The notes: generated from the letters alone by a model not told the origin. A stretch of DNA of 64,000 nucleotides from Azospirillum griseum (GCF_003966125.1 NZ_RXMA01000015.1:72741-136740), one strand, 5' to 3'. Counted from the first letter of the stretch, positions 41,368 to 52,049 are shown. Made by a program: numbers and translations.

Positions 41368-42525
41368 TCAGTTGGCCGCCGTTTTGGCCACCGCCGCCGC
41401 ACCGGACAGCGGAAGATGGACGGTGAACAGGCTGCCCCGTCCGACCGCGCTTGTCACCTCGATCCGGCCGCCGTGCAGGCGCACGAACTGGTCGGCCAGA
41501 TACAGCCCGATCCCCGTTCCGGCGATGCCGCTGGAGGTCGAAGCCCGGAAGAACTTGTCGAACAGGCGCGGAATTTCCTCGGTCGGGATGCCGACACCCT
41601 CGTCGGCCACGGTGATCTGCACCTCCTGTGCGTTCACCCCGGCGCGCAGCAGAACCCGGTCGCGCCCTGGCGAATATTTCACGGCGTTGCTCAACAGGTT
41701 GGTGACGATGTGGTCGATCATGCGCGGGTCGGCCGGAATGCCCGTCGGCACGCCAACCGTTTCCACAACGATGCGGTGGCTGGTGATGGTGCTTTGCAGG
41801 CGGTCGGCGGCGGTCCGCAACAGGGCGGCGAGGTCGGTCGGAACCGGGTGCGCCTCCAATCCGCCCGCCTCAAGTTTCGAGATGTTGAGCACGCTTTCCA
41901 TCAGTTCCGTCATCCGGCGGACGGACTCGCGGATCATGCCGATGCGCTTGCCGCGCTGCTGGTCGGTGATCTGATAGGGACCGCCGAGGATCTCGCAGGC
42001 GCTGTCAATGATCGCCAGCGGGGTGCGGAATTCGTGGCTGACCATGGCGACGAACTCCCGCTGCTGTTTGGCGGCGGCGCGCTCGCGTTCCAAGGCGTTG
42101 CGGGTGACGTCGGCCTGCCGGATCAACTCGCGTTCGGCCTGATGCAACCGGTGTTGGCGCAGCCCGGCGTCCACCGCCTCGATCACCGTTTCGACCGGTG
42201 TCGGTTTGGTCAGAAAGCGGAAGACATGCCCACGGTTGACCGCCTGGATGGCGGTGTCCTGGTCGGCGTTGCCGGTCAGCATGATGCGCACGGCGTCGCC
42301 ATGGTGCTTCTGGCATTCGGACAGGAATTGAACCCCGTTCATCCCCGGCATCCGCATGTCGGCGATGATGACGGCGATGCCGGGTTCCGCGTCGAGAATC
42401 CCCAAGGCTTCCTGTCCGCCCAGCGCGGTCAGCAGGGTGTAACGGCGGCCCAGATGGCGGCGGTAGCCGGACAGGACGTTGGGATCGTCATCGACCAGCA
42501 GGACTTTTTCGTTCGGTTCTGGCAT
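41368..42525 (-). CDS. REC-histidine kinase (hybrid response regulator kinase)
   Basis: 385 residues, all soluble. Receiver first (VDDDP, phospho-Asp56 in IIADMRMPG, FRFLTKPT), then a coiled linker (ERELIRQADVTRNALERERAAAKQQ), HisKA with His in MVSHEFRTPLAIIDSACEIL, and an HATPase domain (NLLSNAVKYSPG, DEGVGIP, GTGIGLYLAD). Receives phosphate at its REC and controls its own kinase activity, so a middle or terminal element of a relay. Its HisKA core resembles that of the 7TM kinase at 19048. Confidence 0.93.
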   Translation of the reverse strand: MPEPNEKVLLVDDDPNVLSGYRRHLGRRYTLLTALGGQEALGILDAEPGIAVIIADMRMPGMNGVQFLSECQKHHGDAVRIMLTGNADQDTAIQAVNRGHVFRFLTKPTPVETVIEAVDAGLRQHRLHQAERELIRQADVTRNALERERAAAKQQREFVAMVSHEFRTPLAIIDSACEILGGPYQITDQQRGKRIGMIRESVRRMTELMESVLNISKLEAGGLEAHPVPTDLAALLRTAADRLQSTITSHRIVVETVGVPTGIPADPRMIDHIVTNLLSNAVKYSPGRDRVLLRAGVNAQEVQITVADEGVGIPTEEIPRLFDKFFRASTSSGIAGTGIGLYLADQFVRLHGGRIEVTSAVGRGSLFTVHLPLSGAAAVAKTAAN

Positions 42526-42697
42526 CCGACCGGCTCTTTCCCAAAGGATCAGCGGGTTAAGCAGCTTTCATGCCACAGGCTAACGGGTGTTCTGGGGGCC
42601 GGAGTGGCCGGAAACCAGTCGGGTTTTCGCAGTTTGCGTTGCAGTCTGCCAAAGTGTTGTGGCTTTTGCATCGGCATGGGGAAAACTCCGGCCAGGG

Positions 42698-43924
42698 TCA
42701 GGGGTGAAGCGCGCGGGCGGCCTCGATCCATTCGGTCTTGTGCAACCGGGTCAACGGGTGATCAACCAGCCCCGGATCCAGCCCACGCAGCGGGTCGTCG
42801 GCGGGGGCCTCCACCAGCGCGTTGGCGACGTGAACCGCCAACAGCGCCCCATCGCACCCGGCGACCGACCCAGCCACGGAACCAATCGCCGGGTCCAGAT
42901 GGGCCAGTGGCGTGTGATGGTAAGCCACGGCCTCGACAATCCGGTCGGGCAAGCCCCACAACCCCAGCAGATAGGCGGCGAATTCGGCGTGGGTGGCCCC
43001 CGCGTGACGGCGCTCCAGGGAGGAGCGGTCGGCGATGGGCAGGTCGCGCGGGGCCTCGGCGATGGTCCGATAGGCGGTTGGCCGGTTGGCAGCGAGAATC
43101 AGCCACCCCAGATCGTGCAGCAACCCGGCGGTGAAGGCCGCATCACGTTCGCCGGCCTCACCGCCGTTGATGGTGGCGATTCGGCGCGCCAGCGCGGCCA
43201 CCCGGAAACAATGCGACCACAGGCCCGCGCTGTCGAAATTGTGCGGCAGTTTCGCCGGGTCGAATTGGGCGATGATCCCGCGTTCCAGCACCACGGCACG
43301 CACGATGTCGAATCCCAGGGCGCGCACGGCGGTCAAGGTTCGTTGGATTGGTGCGCGCGGGGCGAAATAGGCCGAATTGGCAACGTGCAGGAACTGGGCG
43401 GCGACCGGCGGGTCGGCGTCGATGATCGACACGATGATCGATTCCGAGGGATCCAGACGGGCCATCTCGTCGTGCAGGGTCAGATAGGTGCGCGGGATGG
43501 TTGGCAGATGCGGCAGGCCCGACATCAGGGCGCGCGCCTCCGCTGGATCCAGGAAGCGGCGCAGGCCCACCGCGCGGGTGATCCGACCGATCAGTGTTTC
43601 GCTGGGGCAGGGTTTGCACAGCACGGCGTGGCTGGTCGCCAGCACCGTCATCATGTCCTGCGGCTCGCTGTCGGCGGTCAGCACGATGCGCAGCACGGCG
43701 GGGTGCAGGCGCGCGCATTCGGCCAGCAGCGACCGCCCGGACAGGCCCGGCATGTGCAGATCGGTGACGAGCACGTCAATGGATTGCTGACCCAAAATGT
43801 CCAGCGCCGCTTCGCCGTTCAGGGCGATCGACACGCGCCAGTCCAATCCGGCGCTGTGGATCAGCCGTTGCAACCCGCGCAGGGTTTGCGGTTCGTCGTC
43901 AACGAAGAGGACGGACAGCGGCAT
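42698..43924 (-). CDS. REC-HDOD response regulator
   Basis: 408 residues. Receiver (VDDEP, phospho-Asp55 in VLVTDLHMPG, VLCKPCP) followed by an HDOD domain (about 135-330): LPTIPRTYLTLHDEMARLD, SIIDADPPVAAQFLHVANSAYFA, HCFRVAALARRIA, AAFTAGLLHDLGWLILA and a C-terminal AVAYHHTPLAHL. HDOD is an HD-related domain without HD-GYP catalytic residues, used in regulation of motility and biofilm. Starts 3 bases after the PAS kinase gene; probable partner. Confidence 0.92.
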   Translation of the reverse strand: MPLSVLFVDDEPQTLRGLQRLIHSAGLDWRVSIALNGEAALDILGQQSIDVLVTDLHMPGLSGRSLLAECARLHPAVLRIVLTADSEPQDMMTVLATSHAVLCKPCPSETLIGRITRAVGLRRFLDPAEARALMSGLPHLPTIPRTYLTLHDEMARLDPSESIIVSIIDADPPVAAQFLHVANSAYFAPRAPIQRTLTAVRALGFDIVRAVVLERGIIAQFDPAKLPHNFDSAGLWSHCFRVAALARRIATINGGEAGERDAAFTAGLLHDLGWLILAANRPTAYRTIAEAPRDLPIADRSSLERRHAGATHAEFAAYLLGLWGLPDRIVEAVAYHHTPLAHLDPAIGSVAGSVAGCDGALLAVHVANALVEAPADDPLRGLDPGLVDHPLTRLHKTEWIEAARALHP

Positions 43925-43927
43925 GGC

Positions 43928-45577
43928 TCAGGCCATCTCCTGGGCTTGGCGTTCGAGCGGGGTTGCGTCGGTGGAACCGGCGATCGGCAATTGCACGGTG
44001 AAGCAGGTTCCCTGCCCAACCTCGGTTTCCATGGCGATGCGTCCGCCATGGCGGCGGACCACAATGCTCTGGCAGATCGACAGGCCTTGCCCGGTGCCAC
44101 GCCCTGGCGGTTTGGTGGTGAAGAACAGATCGTAGATCTTCTCGCGGTGTTCCGGCTGGATTCCACATCCGGTGTCGCGCACCGACAGGATCACACTATC
44201 GTCGGCGCGGGTCAGGCCCAGGGTGATGGTTCCCTTCACCGACTCCTCGGCGCTGGCCGCGCGGTTCTTGTCCTCGATGGCGTGGGCGGCGTTCACGATC
44301 AGGTTCAGGATCACCTGATTGATTTCCCCGGCTTCGCAGAAGACCAGCGGCACGTCCGGCTCGATGGCGTAGGCGATGTCGGCGACGTATTTCCATTGGT
44401 TGCGCGACACGGTGGCGGTGGTTTCCAGGGCGCGGGCCAGATCGGTCCACTCCTTGTGCCCGGTGTCGGGATGGGAAAACTCCTTGATCGCACCGACGAT
44501 CTTGCACACGCGCTCCACCCCCTCCAAACCTTCGGTCAGGGCGGTGGGGATCTCATCGGCCAGATATTGTGTGTTGTCGTCCAGCGTGCCGACCGCCGAC
44601 ACCAGCCTGTCGCGGATTTCGACGAAGGAATCGCGGACGAATTTCATGTTGTCGCCGATGTATTGCATGGGCGTGTTGATTTCGTGGGCGATGCCGCCCG
44701 CCAGCGTGCCCAGCGATTCCATCTTTTGCCCGTGCATCACCTCCATCTCAAGCTCGCGGTTGCGGCGTTGCATGGTGACGAACTCGGTCATGTCATGCGC
44801 TTCGAGAAGGACATAGAGCACGTCGCCGGTGGCTGAACGCACCGGGCGGCAGGCCACGGTGAAATGATGCGCGGTGGTTCCGGCATCGGCGAACAGCAGG
44901 TCGAGCGAGGTGGCATCCCCGAGCGCGGCGGTTTCGACGGCGTAGCGGATCGCGGTGCGGGCACCCTCCTCCTGCCCGAACCAGGGGCCATCCCACAGGG
45001 GTTCGCCCGTCACCTGTTCGCGCTCCAGACCGCGAAAGCTGAGGGCGGCGTGGTTGATCTCCACCACCGTGCCGTCGATCAGCATCAGCATGACGAAGGT
45101 GCCGACCCCGTTGAAGATGGCCTTCACCCGACGGTCGCTTTCGGCCTTGGCGCGTTCCAGCAGCTCGATGTAACGCAGACGGCCATGCACCGCCGTGCTG
45201 TCCGAACCGATGCCGCGATAGCCGGAAAACGCCCCGTCGGCGGCGAAGAAGGGAACCCCGCTGATCGTGATGTGATGCGCCCGCCCGCTGTCGTCGGTCA
45301 GGCTGTAGGAGAAATCATGGAACGGACGGTGGGCCAGAATGTCGGCGGTGTGGGCGGCCAGCGCGTCGTTCCGTCCATCCCGCGCCCGGAAATCCAGGCA
45401 GCGGGTGCCGATCAGCAGGGTCGGCGACAGGCCGGTTGCGGTGGCAAAGCTGTCGGTGAACCGGGTGAAGCACAGATCAGCGTCGCATTCCCATGCCCAA
45501 TGGCGTCCCGACGCGCCAATCGCCGCCATCAGCAGATCGCGCATATCATCACCAATGGCTAGGGCGCGGGTGGTCAT
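43928..45577 (-). CDS. PAS-PAS sensor histidine kinase
   Basis: 549 residues from ATG 45577; GGAGAG 5 bases upstream fits this start better than the GTG two codons earlier. Soluble. Two PAS-type regions (about 20-140 and 155-280; CDADLCFTRFTDSF and GTVVEINHAALSF), HisKA with His in AGGIAHEINTPMQYIGDN, and an HATPase domain (NLIVNAAHAIED, DTGCGIQPEHREKIYDLFFTTK, GTGQGLSI). Signals probably through the downstream REC-HDOD, REC-kinase and REC-EAL proteins as a relay. The long AT-rich region beyond 45577 likely carries its promoter. Confidence 0.93.
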   Translation of the reverse strand: MTTRALAIGDDMRDLLMAAIGASGRHWAWECDADLCFTRFTDSFATATGLSPTLLIGTRCLDFRARDGRNDALAAHTADILAHRPFHDFSYSLTDDSGRAHHITISGVPFFAADGAFSGYRGIGSDSTAVHGRLRYIELLERAKAESDRRVKAIFNGVGTFVMLMLIDGTVVEINHAALSFRGLEREQVTGEPLWDGPWFGQEEGARTAIRYAVETAALGDATSLDLLFADAGTTAHHFTVACRPVRSATGDVLYVLLEAHDMTEFVTMQRRNRELEMEVMHGQKMESLGTLAGGIAHEINTPMQYIGDNMKFVRDSFVEIRDRLVSAVGTLDDNTQYLADEIPTALTEGLEGVERVCKIVGAIKEFSHPDTGHKEWTDLARALETTATVSRNQWKYVADIAYAIEPDVPLVFCEAGEINQVILNLIVNAAHAIEDKNRAASAEESVKGTITLGLTRADDSVILSVRDTGCGIQPEHREKIYDLFFTTKPPGRGTGQGLSICQSIVVRRHGGRIAMETEVGQGTCFTVQLPIAGSTDATPLERQAQEMA

Positions 45578-46027
45578 GGGCACTCTCCGAATCGCGGGCC
45601 GCCGCTTGGTTCAATGCACAAGGGTGTAAGCGCAAACCCTGTTCGAGCACAGATTGCACCTGCGCGACCGTAAAATCCACGAACATTCTGACTCCGCAGA
45701 GGATGTCCGCCCAAGCTGGGGGCAGTCCCTATCCATCGGTGCGGGTTGTCGGCGTTGGTCAAAAATCTGATGGGGTGGTCAGGAAAGAACAATAAATTCC
45801 ATGAAAAGAAACAAAATAACTATTCAATAAAAACAAGTCATCCCTGAATCGATTCTGAAATGTAACGAAATAAAACAGTGAATTTTTGGATTCTCTGCGG
45901 CATGATCTCACCGGACAACAAGCAATGATCTGTCATATATCTGTAACAAAACTGTCAAAGAAGAATAACGAATCAGTGTCTGCCAGGACGCGGATTTGAC
46001 TGGTCAGGTTGCAGGAGACTTGGTGCG
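45578..46027. promoter_or_regulatory. Long AT-rich divergent promoter region
   Basis: About 450 bases between the PAS kinase (minus) and the PilZ-chemoreceptor (plus). Bases 45781-45840 are only 14/60 G+C in an otherwise GC-rich chromosome, and AT-richness persists to about 45980. No ORF, hairpin or CtrA-type box was recognised. It resembles a nucleoid-protein-bound or curved regulatory region more than a gene. Confidence 0.55.
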
Positions 46028-48295
46028 ATGGGACAGACTCTGTCGATTACGGCGCGGCTGATTGCCTTGCAGGCGTTGGTCGCGATCGGGTTGCTTGCGC
46101 TTCTGGTGACAAATCACGTTGCCTTTGAACGGACGGAGCATGACTTGCGCTCCTCCCAACGAAGCCAACAGGACGCGCGGCTGGCGCAAAGCGTTGAAAG
46201 CGGCGTGTTGGCGCACAAGCAGGCGCTCGACCGATATGTGCTGTTGCGCGACGCCAACAGCTTGGCGCGGGTGGAGGCGTTGCGGACCAGCGTCGCCGCC
46301 GATCTCAGCAACCTGAACAGCGCCGAGCTGACGGCCACGGTCCAAGCCTATCTGGCGACCACGGGAACCATCCGCGACCGGGTGGAAACGCTGGGCATCA
46401 CCGAAAATCATGGCTTGCAGAAGACGCTGCGCGGCGCTGTGCAGACGGTGGAAAAGCGGTTTGACCAAATCCGCAGCGATTCCATCGGCACCCGGCTGGA
46501 GGTGGTGAACCAAATGCTGGTGCTGCTGCTGCAAATGCGTCGGCACGAGAAGGATTTCATGCTGCGCGGCGACCGCACCCGCTACATGGGCCAGATCGCC
46601 GAGCGTCGCAAGGAGATGCTGGAGGTTCTGAAGTCGGCCCCTCTGCTCGACAGCTTGAAGGCGGAGGTCACGCGGCTGCTGGAGGATTACGTCACCGCCG
46701 TCAACGCCTTTGCCGATGGGACGGAGGCGCTGACCAAGGCGCGGAGCGAGAGCGACGCCCTGTTCGACAAAGCCTCGGCCCAAGCCAACGCGATCGAAAC
46801 CACCGATTTCGCCGCCGCCGACCGTGATCGTGATCGCGTGCTGGTCACGCAGGATGAGTCGCGCAATCTGTTGCTGGCGTCCGTGGTCGGTTTGTTGGCG
46901 GTGCTGTCGGTGGGTGGGTACCTCATCGGGCGGTCGATCACGGTGCCGGTGCGCCGCCTGACCGACCTGATGGGGGTGATGGCCCAAGGCGACTATGCCA
47001 ACGCCGTTCCGGATCAGGACCGCCGCGACGAGTTGGGCGCGATGGCGCGCGCGCTGGGCGTTTTCCGCGACACCGGCCTGGAAACCCAACGTCTGCGCCA
47101 GCAACAGGAGGAGGAGCGGATCGCCGCCGAGGCCGCCAAGCTGGCCGCGCTGGAGGGGATGGCCGCCACGGTGGAAAACGAAAGCCGACTGGCGGTCAAC
47201 CGCGTGGCTGAGCAGACCCGTAAGATGGACGAAAGCGCCAAGGCAATGGCGGAATCGGCGGCCCATGTCAGCGCTGATTCGCAAAGCGTGGCCGCCGCCG
47301 CCGAGCAGGCCTTGACCAACGCCCAGACCGTCGCCGCCGCAACGGAGGAGTTGAGCGCGTCGATCCGCGAAATTTCGACCCAGGTTGCCCAGGCCAGCAA
47401 CGTCAGCCAGCGCGCCGCCGATCAGGGGCGGACGACCCAGGACTCCGTGCGCGCGCTGGCGGACGCGGTCGGCCAGATTGGCGAGGTTGCCACCCTCATC
47501 CAATCCATCGCCCAGCAAACCAATCTGTTGGCGCTCAACGCCACCATCGAGGCCGCGCGGGCGGGAGAGGCGGGCAAGGGGTTTGCCGTGGTGGCGAGCG
47601 AAGTCAAGAACCTCGCCAACCAGACCGCCGGGGCGACCGAGGACATCGGCCGCCGGATCGCGGACATCCAGGCGGTGACGTCCGGGACCGTGTCGGCGGT
47701 GGCTGACATCGGGCGGTCCATCGCCGAGATCGACGAGGTGTCCGCCGCCATCGCCGCCGCCATGGAGGAGCAAGCCGCCGCCACCCAGGAAATCGCCCGC
47801 AACGTCCAGGAAACCTCCGCTGCGGTGCAGGAGGTGTCACGCCGCATCACCCAGGTTTCGGCGGAAGCGGCGACCACCGGAAGCCACGCGTCCAGCGTGG
47901 GGGACATCGCGGCCAACGTGTCCGGTGGCATCGACGCGCTGCGCGGCACGCTGGTCCGGGTTGTCCGCACCGCCACCCAGGATGTGGACCGCCGCCGCCA
48001 ACCGCGCTTTGCCGTACCGGTTGGCGCGCGGGTGGATGGCATTGCGCAGCCTGTTCATGTGCGGAACCTGTCGGTGGGTGGGGCCACGCTGCGGGTGGAG
48101 CCGGGGCAAAGCCTGCCGGGTTCGGGGCTGCTGCGTTTGGATGGTGTGGCGGTGGCGCTGCCCTTCACCACGCTTGAACAAGGGGGTGGGGAAGCGCATT
48201 TGCGTTTCACCCTGACCGGTGCGGACGCCGATGCCTTCCGCGACGCGTTCCAACGCCTGACCGCTGGGCTGTCTCCGTTGGGGCGGGCGGCGTAA
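46028..48295 (+). CDS. Methyl-accepting chemotaxis protein with C-terminal PilZ domain
   Basis: 755 residues. Membrane segment (about 8-28), a long helical periplasmic sensor (about 30-280, HBM-like: [17 protein letters not shown] and [13 protein letters not shown]), second membrane segment (about 283-303), HAMP, an MCP domain with tip [26 protein letters not shown], and a C-terminal PilZ domain (about 660-740) with RRRQPRFAV and [10 protein letters not shown] (RxxxR and N/DxSxxG). PilZ binds c-di-GMP, so receptor output may be tuned by c-di-GMP. Direct chemotaxis partners are not in the window. It sits behind an AT-rich promoter region. Confidence 0.93.
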   Translation: MGQTLSITARLIALQALVAIGLLALLVTNHVAFERTEHDLRSSQRSQQDARLAQSVESGVLAHKQALDRYVLLRDANSLARVEALRTSVAADLSNLNSAELTATVQAYLATTGTIRDRVETLGITENHGLQKTLRGAVQTVEKRFDQIRSDSIGTRLEVVNQMLVLLLQMRRHEKDFMLRGDRTRYMGQIAERRKEMLEVLKSAPLLDSLKAEVTRLLEDYVTAVNAFADGTEALTKARSESDALFDKASAQANAIETTDFAAADRDRDRVLVTQDESRNLLLASVVGLLAVLSVGGYLIGRSITVPVRRLTDLMGVMAQGDYANAVPDQDRRDELGAMARALGVFRDTGLETQRLRQQQEEERIAAEAAKLAALEGMAATVENESRLAVNRVAEQTRKMDESAKAMAESAAHVSADSQSVAAAAEQALTNAQTVAAATEELSASIREISTQVAQASNVSQRAADQGRTTQDSVRALADAVGQIGEVATLIQSIAQQTNLLALNATIEAARAGEAGKGFAVVASEVKNLANQTAGATEDIGRRIADIQAVTSGTVSAVADIGRSIAEIDEVSAAIAAAMEEQAAATQEIARNVQETSAAVQEVSRRITQVSAEAATTGSHASSVGDIAANVSGGIDALRGTLVRVVRTATQDVDRRRQPRFAVPVGARVDGIAQPVHVRNLSVGGATLRVEPGQSLPGSGLLRLDGVAVALPFTTLEQGGGEAHLRFTLTGADADAFRDAFQRLTAGLSPLGRAA

Positions 48296-48330
48296 CGATC
48301 GGCATCAACGATCAACGCCAACGAGCAGGG

Positions 48331-50985
48331 TCAGAACCGCTTCAGCAGCCGGTCGATGTACTCGCGTTCCGGCTGCGGGCGGCTGTATTGCCCGGCCCGC
48401 CGCCGCAGTTCATCCAGGATCTCGCGGGCGCGCTGCACCTCGGCCTGTTCGGGAATTTTGACGTCGTTGCCGTCCTGCTGGCCCATCCCGGCGGGGCGGC
48501 GGCCCAACGGGTCGCGGCCCCGGCCCGGCCGTGGCTGTGACTGGCCCTGCTGACCGGCGGATGCCGGCCCGCCTTGCCGCATCATCTGGTTGGCCAGCTT
48601 TTCGGCCATGCTTTGCAGCCCCTGTTGGATCTCGTCCATCGCCTGGGTTTGCGACGGCACGGCGGCACCGGGCGATCCCTGCTGCAAGGCCTGGGTGGCG
48701 TCGCGCATCGCCCGTTCGGCCCGTCCCAGCGGGCGGGGGATGTCGCCCCCGGCCTGTTCGCCCATCCGTCGCATCAGGTCTCCCAACTGGCGGCGCAACG
48801 CCTCCTGCTCCTCCGCCTGTTTTTGCAGGGAGGGACGGTCTGCCATCCCGCCGGGTTGGGGGGGGCTGTTGGGCGTCCCGCGCCCCGACGGCTGCCGACC
48901 GCGCGATCCCGGTTGACCCGGCATCGTCTGGGGTTGGTTGAGCGCGTCCTGGTTCTGGCGAAAGCTCTGATCGAGCAACCGTTGCTGTTGCTGGCTGAGA
49001 TTTTGCAAATCCTGCATCATCTGCCAGGGATCATTCGGTCCGTTGGGTTGCCCCGCTTGCGCCAAAGCTCCGGTTTGCAGATTTTCCAGCATCTTTTGCA
49101 GATCGGACAGCATTTTGCGGGCGGCGTCGCGTGATCCGGTCTGTGCCAAATCCCGCATGCGATCCAGCATGTTTTGCAGATCGTTGCGGTCAGTCATCCG
49201 ATCGGCCATCTCCGGTGGGACCGTCGGCAATGTTTCGCCGCGTTGCAACGCCTCCATCATCTGTTGCTGAAGGGCGTTCATGAAGGCGTCCAGCGCCGCT
49301 TGCATCTCGTCCATCAGCCGGTTGAGTTCGGCGTCGGTCACGTCACGCTCCAGCGCCTCCGACAGGCGGCGTTCGGCGTCGCGCAAATCCCGTTCGGCCT
49401 GCGACAACCCGCCATCCTCGATGCGCAGCGCGGTTTCCCACAGCAACGCCTGAACGGCGGGCACGGCGTCGGCGTTGTTGCGGTTCAACATCAAACGGGC
49501 GACGGCGGCCCGCAGAGACAGAAAGGCCACCAGATCGTGGCCATAACGGGCCGGACGGGCGGAGATCTCGGCCAGGGCACGCGCCACGCCGACACGGGCA
49601 CCTTGCGGGTTGCGAGTCAGGTTCTTGCGTTGGTCGATGATGGCGCGGGCAACCGGGTGGTTGAAGGTCCGTTCAGGCAGGGTGACGGGCAGGGCATCGG
49701 ATTGGCCGGTCTGCCCAGCCCCGTCGGTGGCGATCAGGCGCACCGTCACCGGCAGCCCAGCCCAGGGATGGGCGGTCAGATCATGGAACCCACCGCCGCG
49801 CGCCTCCTTCGGGCGCTGTCCCGGCAAAGGAAGCGGAAGGTCGAGAGGGGCGCTTTCATCGCGCGCGCTGTTGGGTCCATCCGCCCCCGCCAGGGCCGGG
49901 TCGTTGTCAGACAACCGCCGGACACGGGCCTTGATCTCGGTCAGGCCATAATCGTCACGGGCCGCATAGTCGAGCCGCAGGGCACCGCGCTCACCAGCGG
50001 ATGGGGCGGCGGCGTGGCTGATCTGCGGCGGTTGGTCGGTGATGACGCGCAAGGGCCAGCTTCCCAACGTCTGCCGCCCTTGTCGGACGGTGATGCGGGG
50101 TTCCGGCGCGCCGGTGGTCGGCGCAGAGGTGGGGTGCGTCGGATCGAGCGGTCGTTGGATCTGGAAGGTGGTGGCATCCACCGTGTCAAAGGGGATGGTC
50201 TGGGTGGACAGTTCCAACACCGGTGTGGTGGTTCCTCCGCCGCTGATCCGCGCCATCAGCGTGCTGCCCCCGGGGATCGTCACCGTGGGACCATCCGCCG
50301 GTGGGGTGGGGCCAGCGGCGCCGGTTTTCAGGAACACCGGCGGCAAACCGGTGTAATCGGGGGGCGTGATCCACAGGTCGAGCGCGACACTGGCCGTTGC
50401 GCCAGGGCCGTCGAAGCGTGGCGACAGGGCCGCCAGAAGACGGGGCTGCCAATCGCCCCACCGTGCGCCCCCGACAACCACCAACACCAGAACAGCCAGC
50501 GCGCGCAGGGCGTAGGGATCGCAGGATGGCACGGTGCTGCGCGGCCACGCCACACGCAAACGGCCTAACGCAGCGTGGGCGCGTTCCTGATGCAGGCTCC
50601 ACAGCGCCAAGGCCAGCGCGTCGTCGTCGCTCGGGCGGTCACGCAGGGTGGACAGGGGGCGGTGCGGAAGGTTGCTGTCACGTTCCAGCCGACGCAGGGC
50701 GGTGTTCAGACTGGGCAGGACGACCCGCCGCGCTCCGCGCACAGCGGTGAACAGAATCGCTGGGATCACCGAAGCCAAGGCAATGGCGTGCAGCCAGCCC
50801 GGCACGACGCCCCACGGGATCAGAAGCGCACCGACCATGGCGGCGGCAAGCAGCGACAGCGGCAGCCACAACGCCGGTCCCAGCGCTTCCCAGAGCAAAG
50901 CGGCGCTGGCAAGGGCCAGGCGACCGTAGGGCAGTGGGGCGGGCGTCTGCGCCTCTGTCGTTGGCGTGAGATCCTGTGGAGTCAT
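48331..50985 (-). CDS. TIGR02302/DUF4175 low-complexity membrane protein
   Basis: 884 residues from ATG 50985, with GAGGA about 8 bases upstream. N-terminal membrane segments (about 20-95, and a further one near 160-175), a long extracytoplasmic domain with the DDYGLTEIKARVRR motif, then a Met/Gln/Asp-rich low-complexity C-terminus (repeated LQNMLDRMRDLA, DLQKMLENL, QQQQR, QSQPRPGRG). It is a typical alphaproteobacterial DUF4175 protein of unknown function, thought to be envelope associated. Convergent with the PilZ-chemoreceptor gene 35 bases away. Confidence 0.9.
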   Translation of the reverse strand: MTPQDLTPTTEAQTPAPLPYGRLALASAALLWEALGPALWLPLSLLAAAMVGALLIPWGVVPGWLHAIALASVIPAILFTAVRGARRVVLPSLNTALRRLERDSNLPHRPLSTLRDRPSDDDALALALWSLHQERAHAALGRLRVAWPRSTVPSCDPYALRALAVLVLVVVGGARWGDWQPRLLAALSPRFDGPGATASVALDLWITPPDYTGLPPVFLKTGAAGPTPPADGPTVTIPGGSTLMARISGGGTTTPVLELSTQTIPFDTVDATTFQIQRPLDPTHPTSAPTTGAPEPRITVRQGRQTLGSWPLRVITDQPPQISHAAAPSAGERGALRLDYAARDDYGLTEIKARVRRLSDNDPALAGADGPNSARDESAPLDLPLPLPGQRPKEARGGGFHDLTAHPWAGLPVTVRLIATDGAGQTGQSDALPVTLPERTFNHPVARAIIDQRKNLTRNPQGARVGVARALAEISARPARYGHDLVAFLSLRAAVARLMLNRNNADAVPAVQALLWETALRIEDGGLSQAERDLRDAERRLSEALERDVTDAELNRLMDEMQAALDAFMNALQQQMMEALQRGETLPTVPPEMADRMTDRNDLQNMLDRMRDLAQTGSRDAARKMLSDLQKMLENLQTGALAQAGQPNGPNDPWQMMQDLQNLSQQQQRLLDQSFRQNQDALNQPQTMPGQPGSRGRQPSGRGTPNSPPQPGGMADRPSLQKQAEEQEALRRQLGDLMRRMGEQAGGDIPRPLGRAERAMRDATQALQQGSPGAAVPSQTQAMDEIQQGLQSMAEKLANQMMRQGGPASAGQQGQSQPRPGRGRDPLGRRPAGMGQQDGNDVKIPEQAEVQRAREILDELRRRAGQYSRPQPEREYIDRLLKRF

Positions 50986-51098
50986 TCTGGCAGTCCTCGA
51001 CCCCGGCGCGTTCCAGCGCACCGCACGCTCATGCTACAGCACAACAGCGCATCAAGGCGACAATGTGGCGCGGTGCGCCGTGGAGCCGACCGCTTTCC

Positions 51099-52049
51099 TC
51101 AATCCGATCCCGGCGGCGGCGGGCGCGACGGAGTGGCGTTGCGGCGTGTCTCGCGGTGGAGAATATAAAGGCCGCTGGCCATCACGATGGCGGATCCGAT
51201 CCCGGTCGACGCGGACGGCACGTCGCCCCACAACAGCCAGCCGAACAGCACGGCGACCAGAAGGGAGCTGTAGGTCAAGGGCGCGACCACAGCCGCAGGG
51301 GCCAGCGAATAGGCCCTGGTCATCAGCAATTGCGCGCTGCCGCCCAGCAGTCCCATGCCTGCCAGCATCGCCCATTCCAGCGGGCTGGGTGTGACCCAGG
51401 CAAAAGGCAGCGTGACGGCGATCAGGATCGTCGACAGAAACGTGAAGTAGAACACGATCGTGTTCGAGGCTTCGGTTTTGCTGAGCTGACGGATTGTGAT
51501 CATGGCCGACGCGTTGCAGAAGGCCCCGACCAACGCCACCAGCACACCGAGATTCAGCATGTCGCCGCTTGGCTTGGCGATGACCAGAACACCACCGAAA
51601 CCGATCAGGACCGCCCCCCAGCGATGGATTCCGACCCTTTCCCCCAACATCGGCACCGACAGGGCTGTCAGAAACAGGGGGCTGGCGAAGTTCAGGGCGA
51701 TGGCGTCGCCCAACGGCAGCAGATGGAAGGACCAGAACATGGCCACCATCGTCGTCAACCCGATCAGTGTCCGGGTGAAGTGCCCGACCGGTCGGGCGGT
51801 GCGCAAGGCGTTGCGGAATCCACCGGTGATGTGGATGGCCACACAGACGGGAAGCAGGGCGAACGCGCTGCGGAAGAAGGTGAGTTCGGTGATAGGAAAG
51901 CGGTCGGTCAGCAGCTTCACCACCACGTTCATGATGGAGAACAGCAGCACCGACCCGAACATCGATGCGATGCCGAGCGGCGTGTTGTCCACGCGCACAT
52001 GACGGGGGCGGTCGGGCGGGGCGGGTGATGGGGAGGATGGACGCGTCAC
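51099..52049 (-). CDS. DMT superfamily (EamA) transporter
   Basis: 316 residues, with ten membrane segments in two EamA halves: GIASMFGSVLLFSIMNVVVKLL near the start, FASPLFLTALSVPMLGERVG, GFGGVLVIAKP, the second half beginning GVLVALVGAFCNASAMITIRQLS and ending APLTYSSLLVAVLFGWLLWGDVP. Probable exporter of amino acids or small metabolites; substrate unassigned. It stands alone, opposite no regulator. Confidence 0.9.
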   Translation of the reverse strand: MTRPSSPSPAPPDRPRHVRVDNTPLGIASMFGSVLLFSIMNVVVKLLTDRFPITELTFFRSAFALLPVCVAIHITGGFRNALRTARPVGHFTRTLIGLTTMVAMFWSFHLLPLGDAIALNFASPLFLTALSVPMLGERVGIHRWGAVLIGFGGVLVIAKPSGDMLNLGVLVALVGAFCNASAMITIRQLSKTEASNTIVFYFTFLSTILIAVTLPFAWVTPSPLEWAMLAGMGLLGGSAQLLMTRAYSLAPAAVVAPLTYSSLLVAVLFGWLLWGDVPSASTGIGSAIVMASGLYILHRETRRNATPSRPPPPGSD

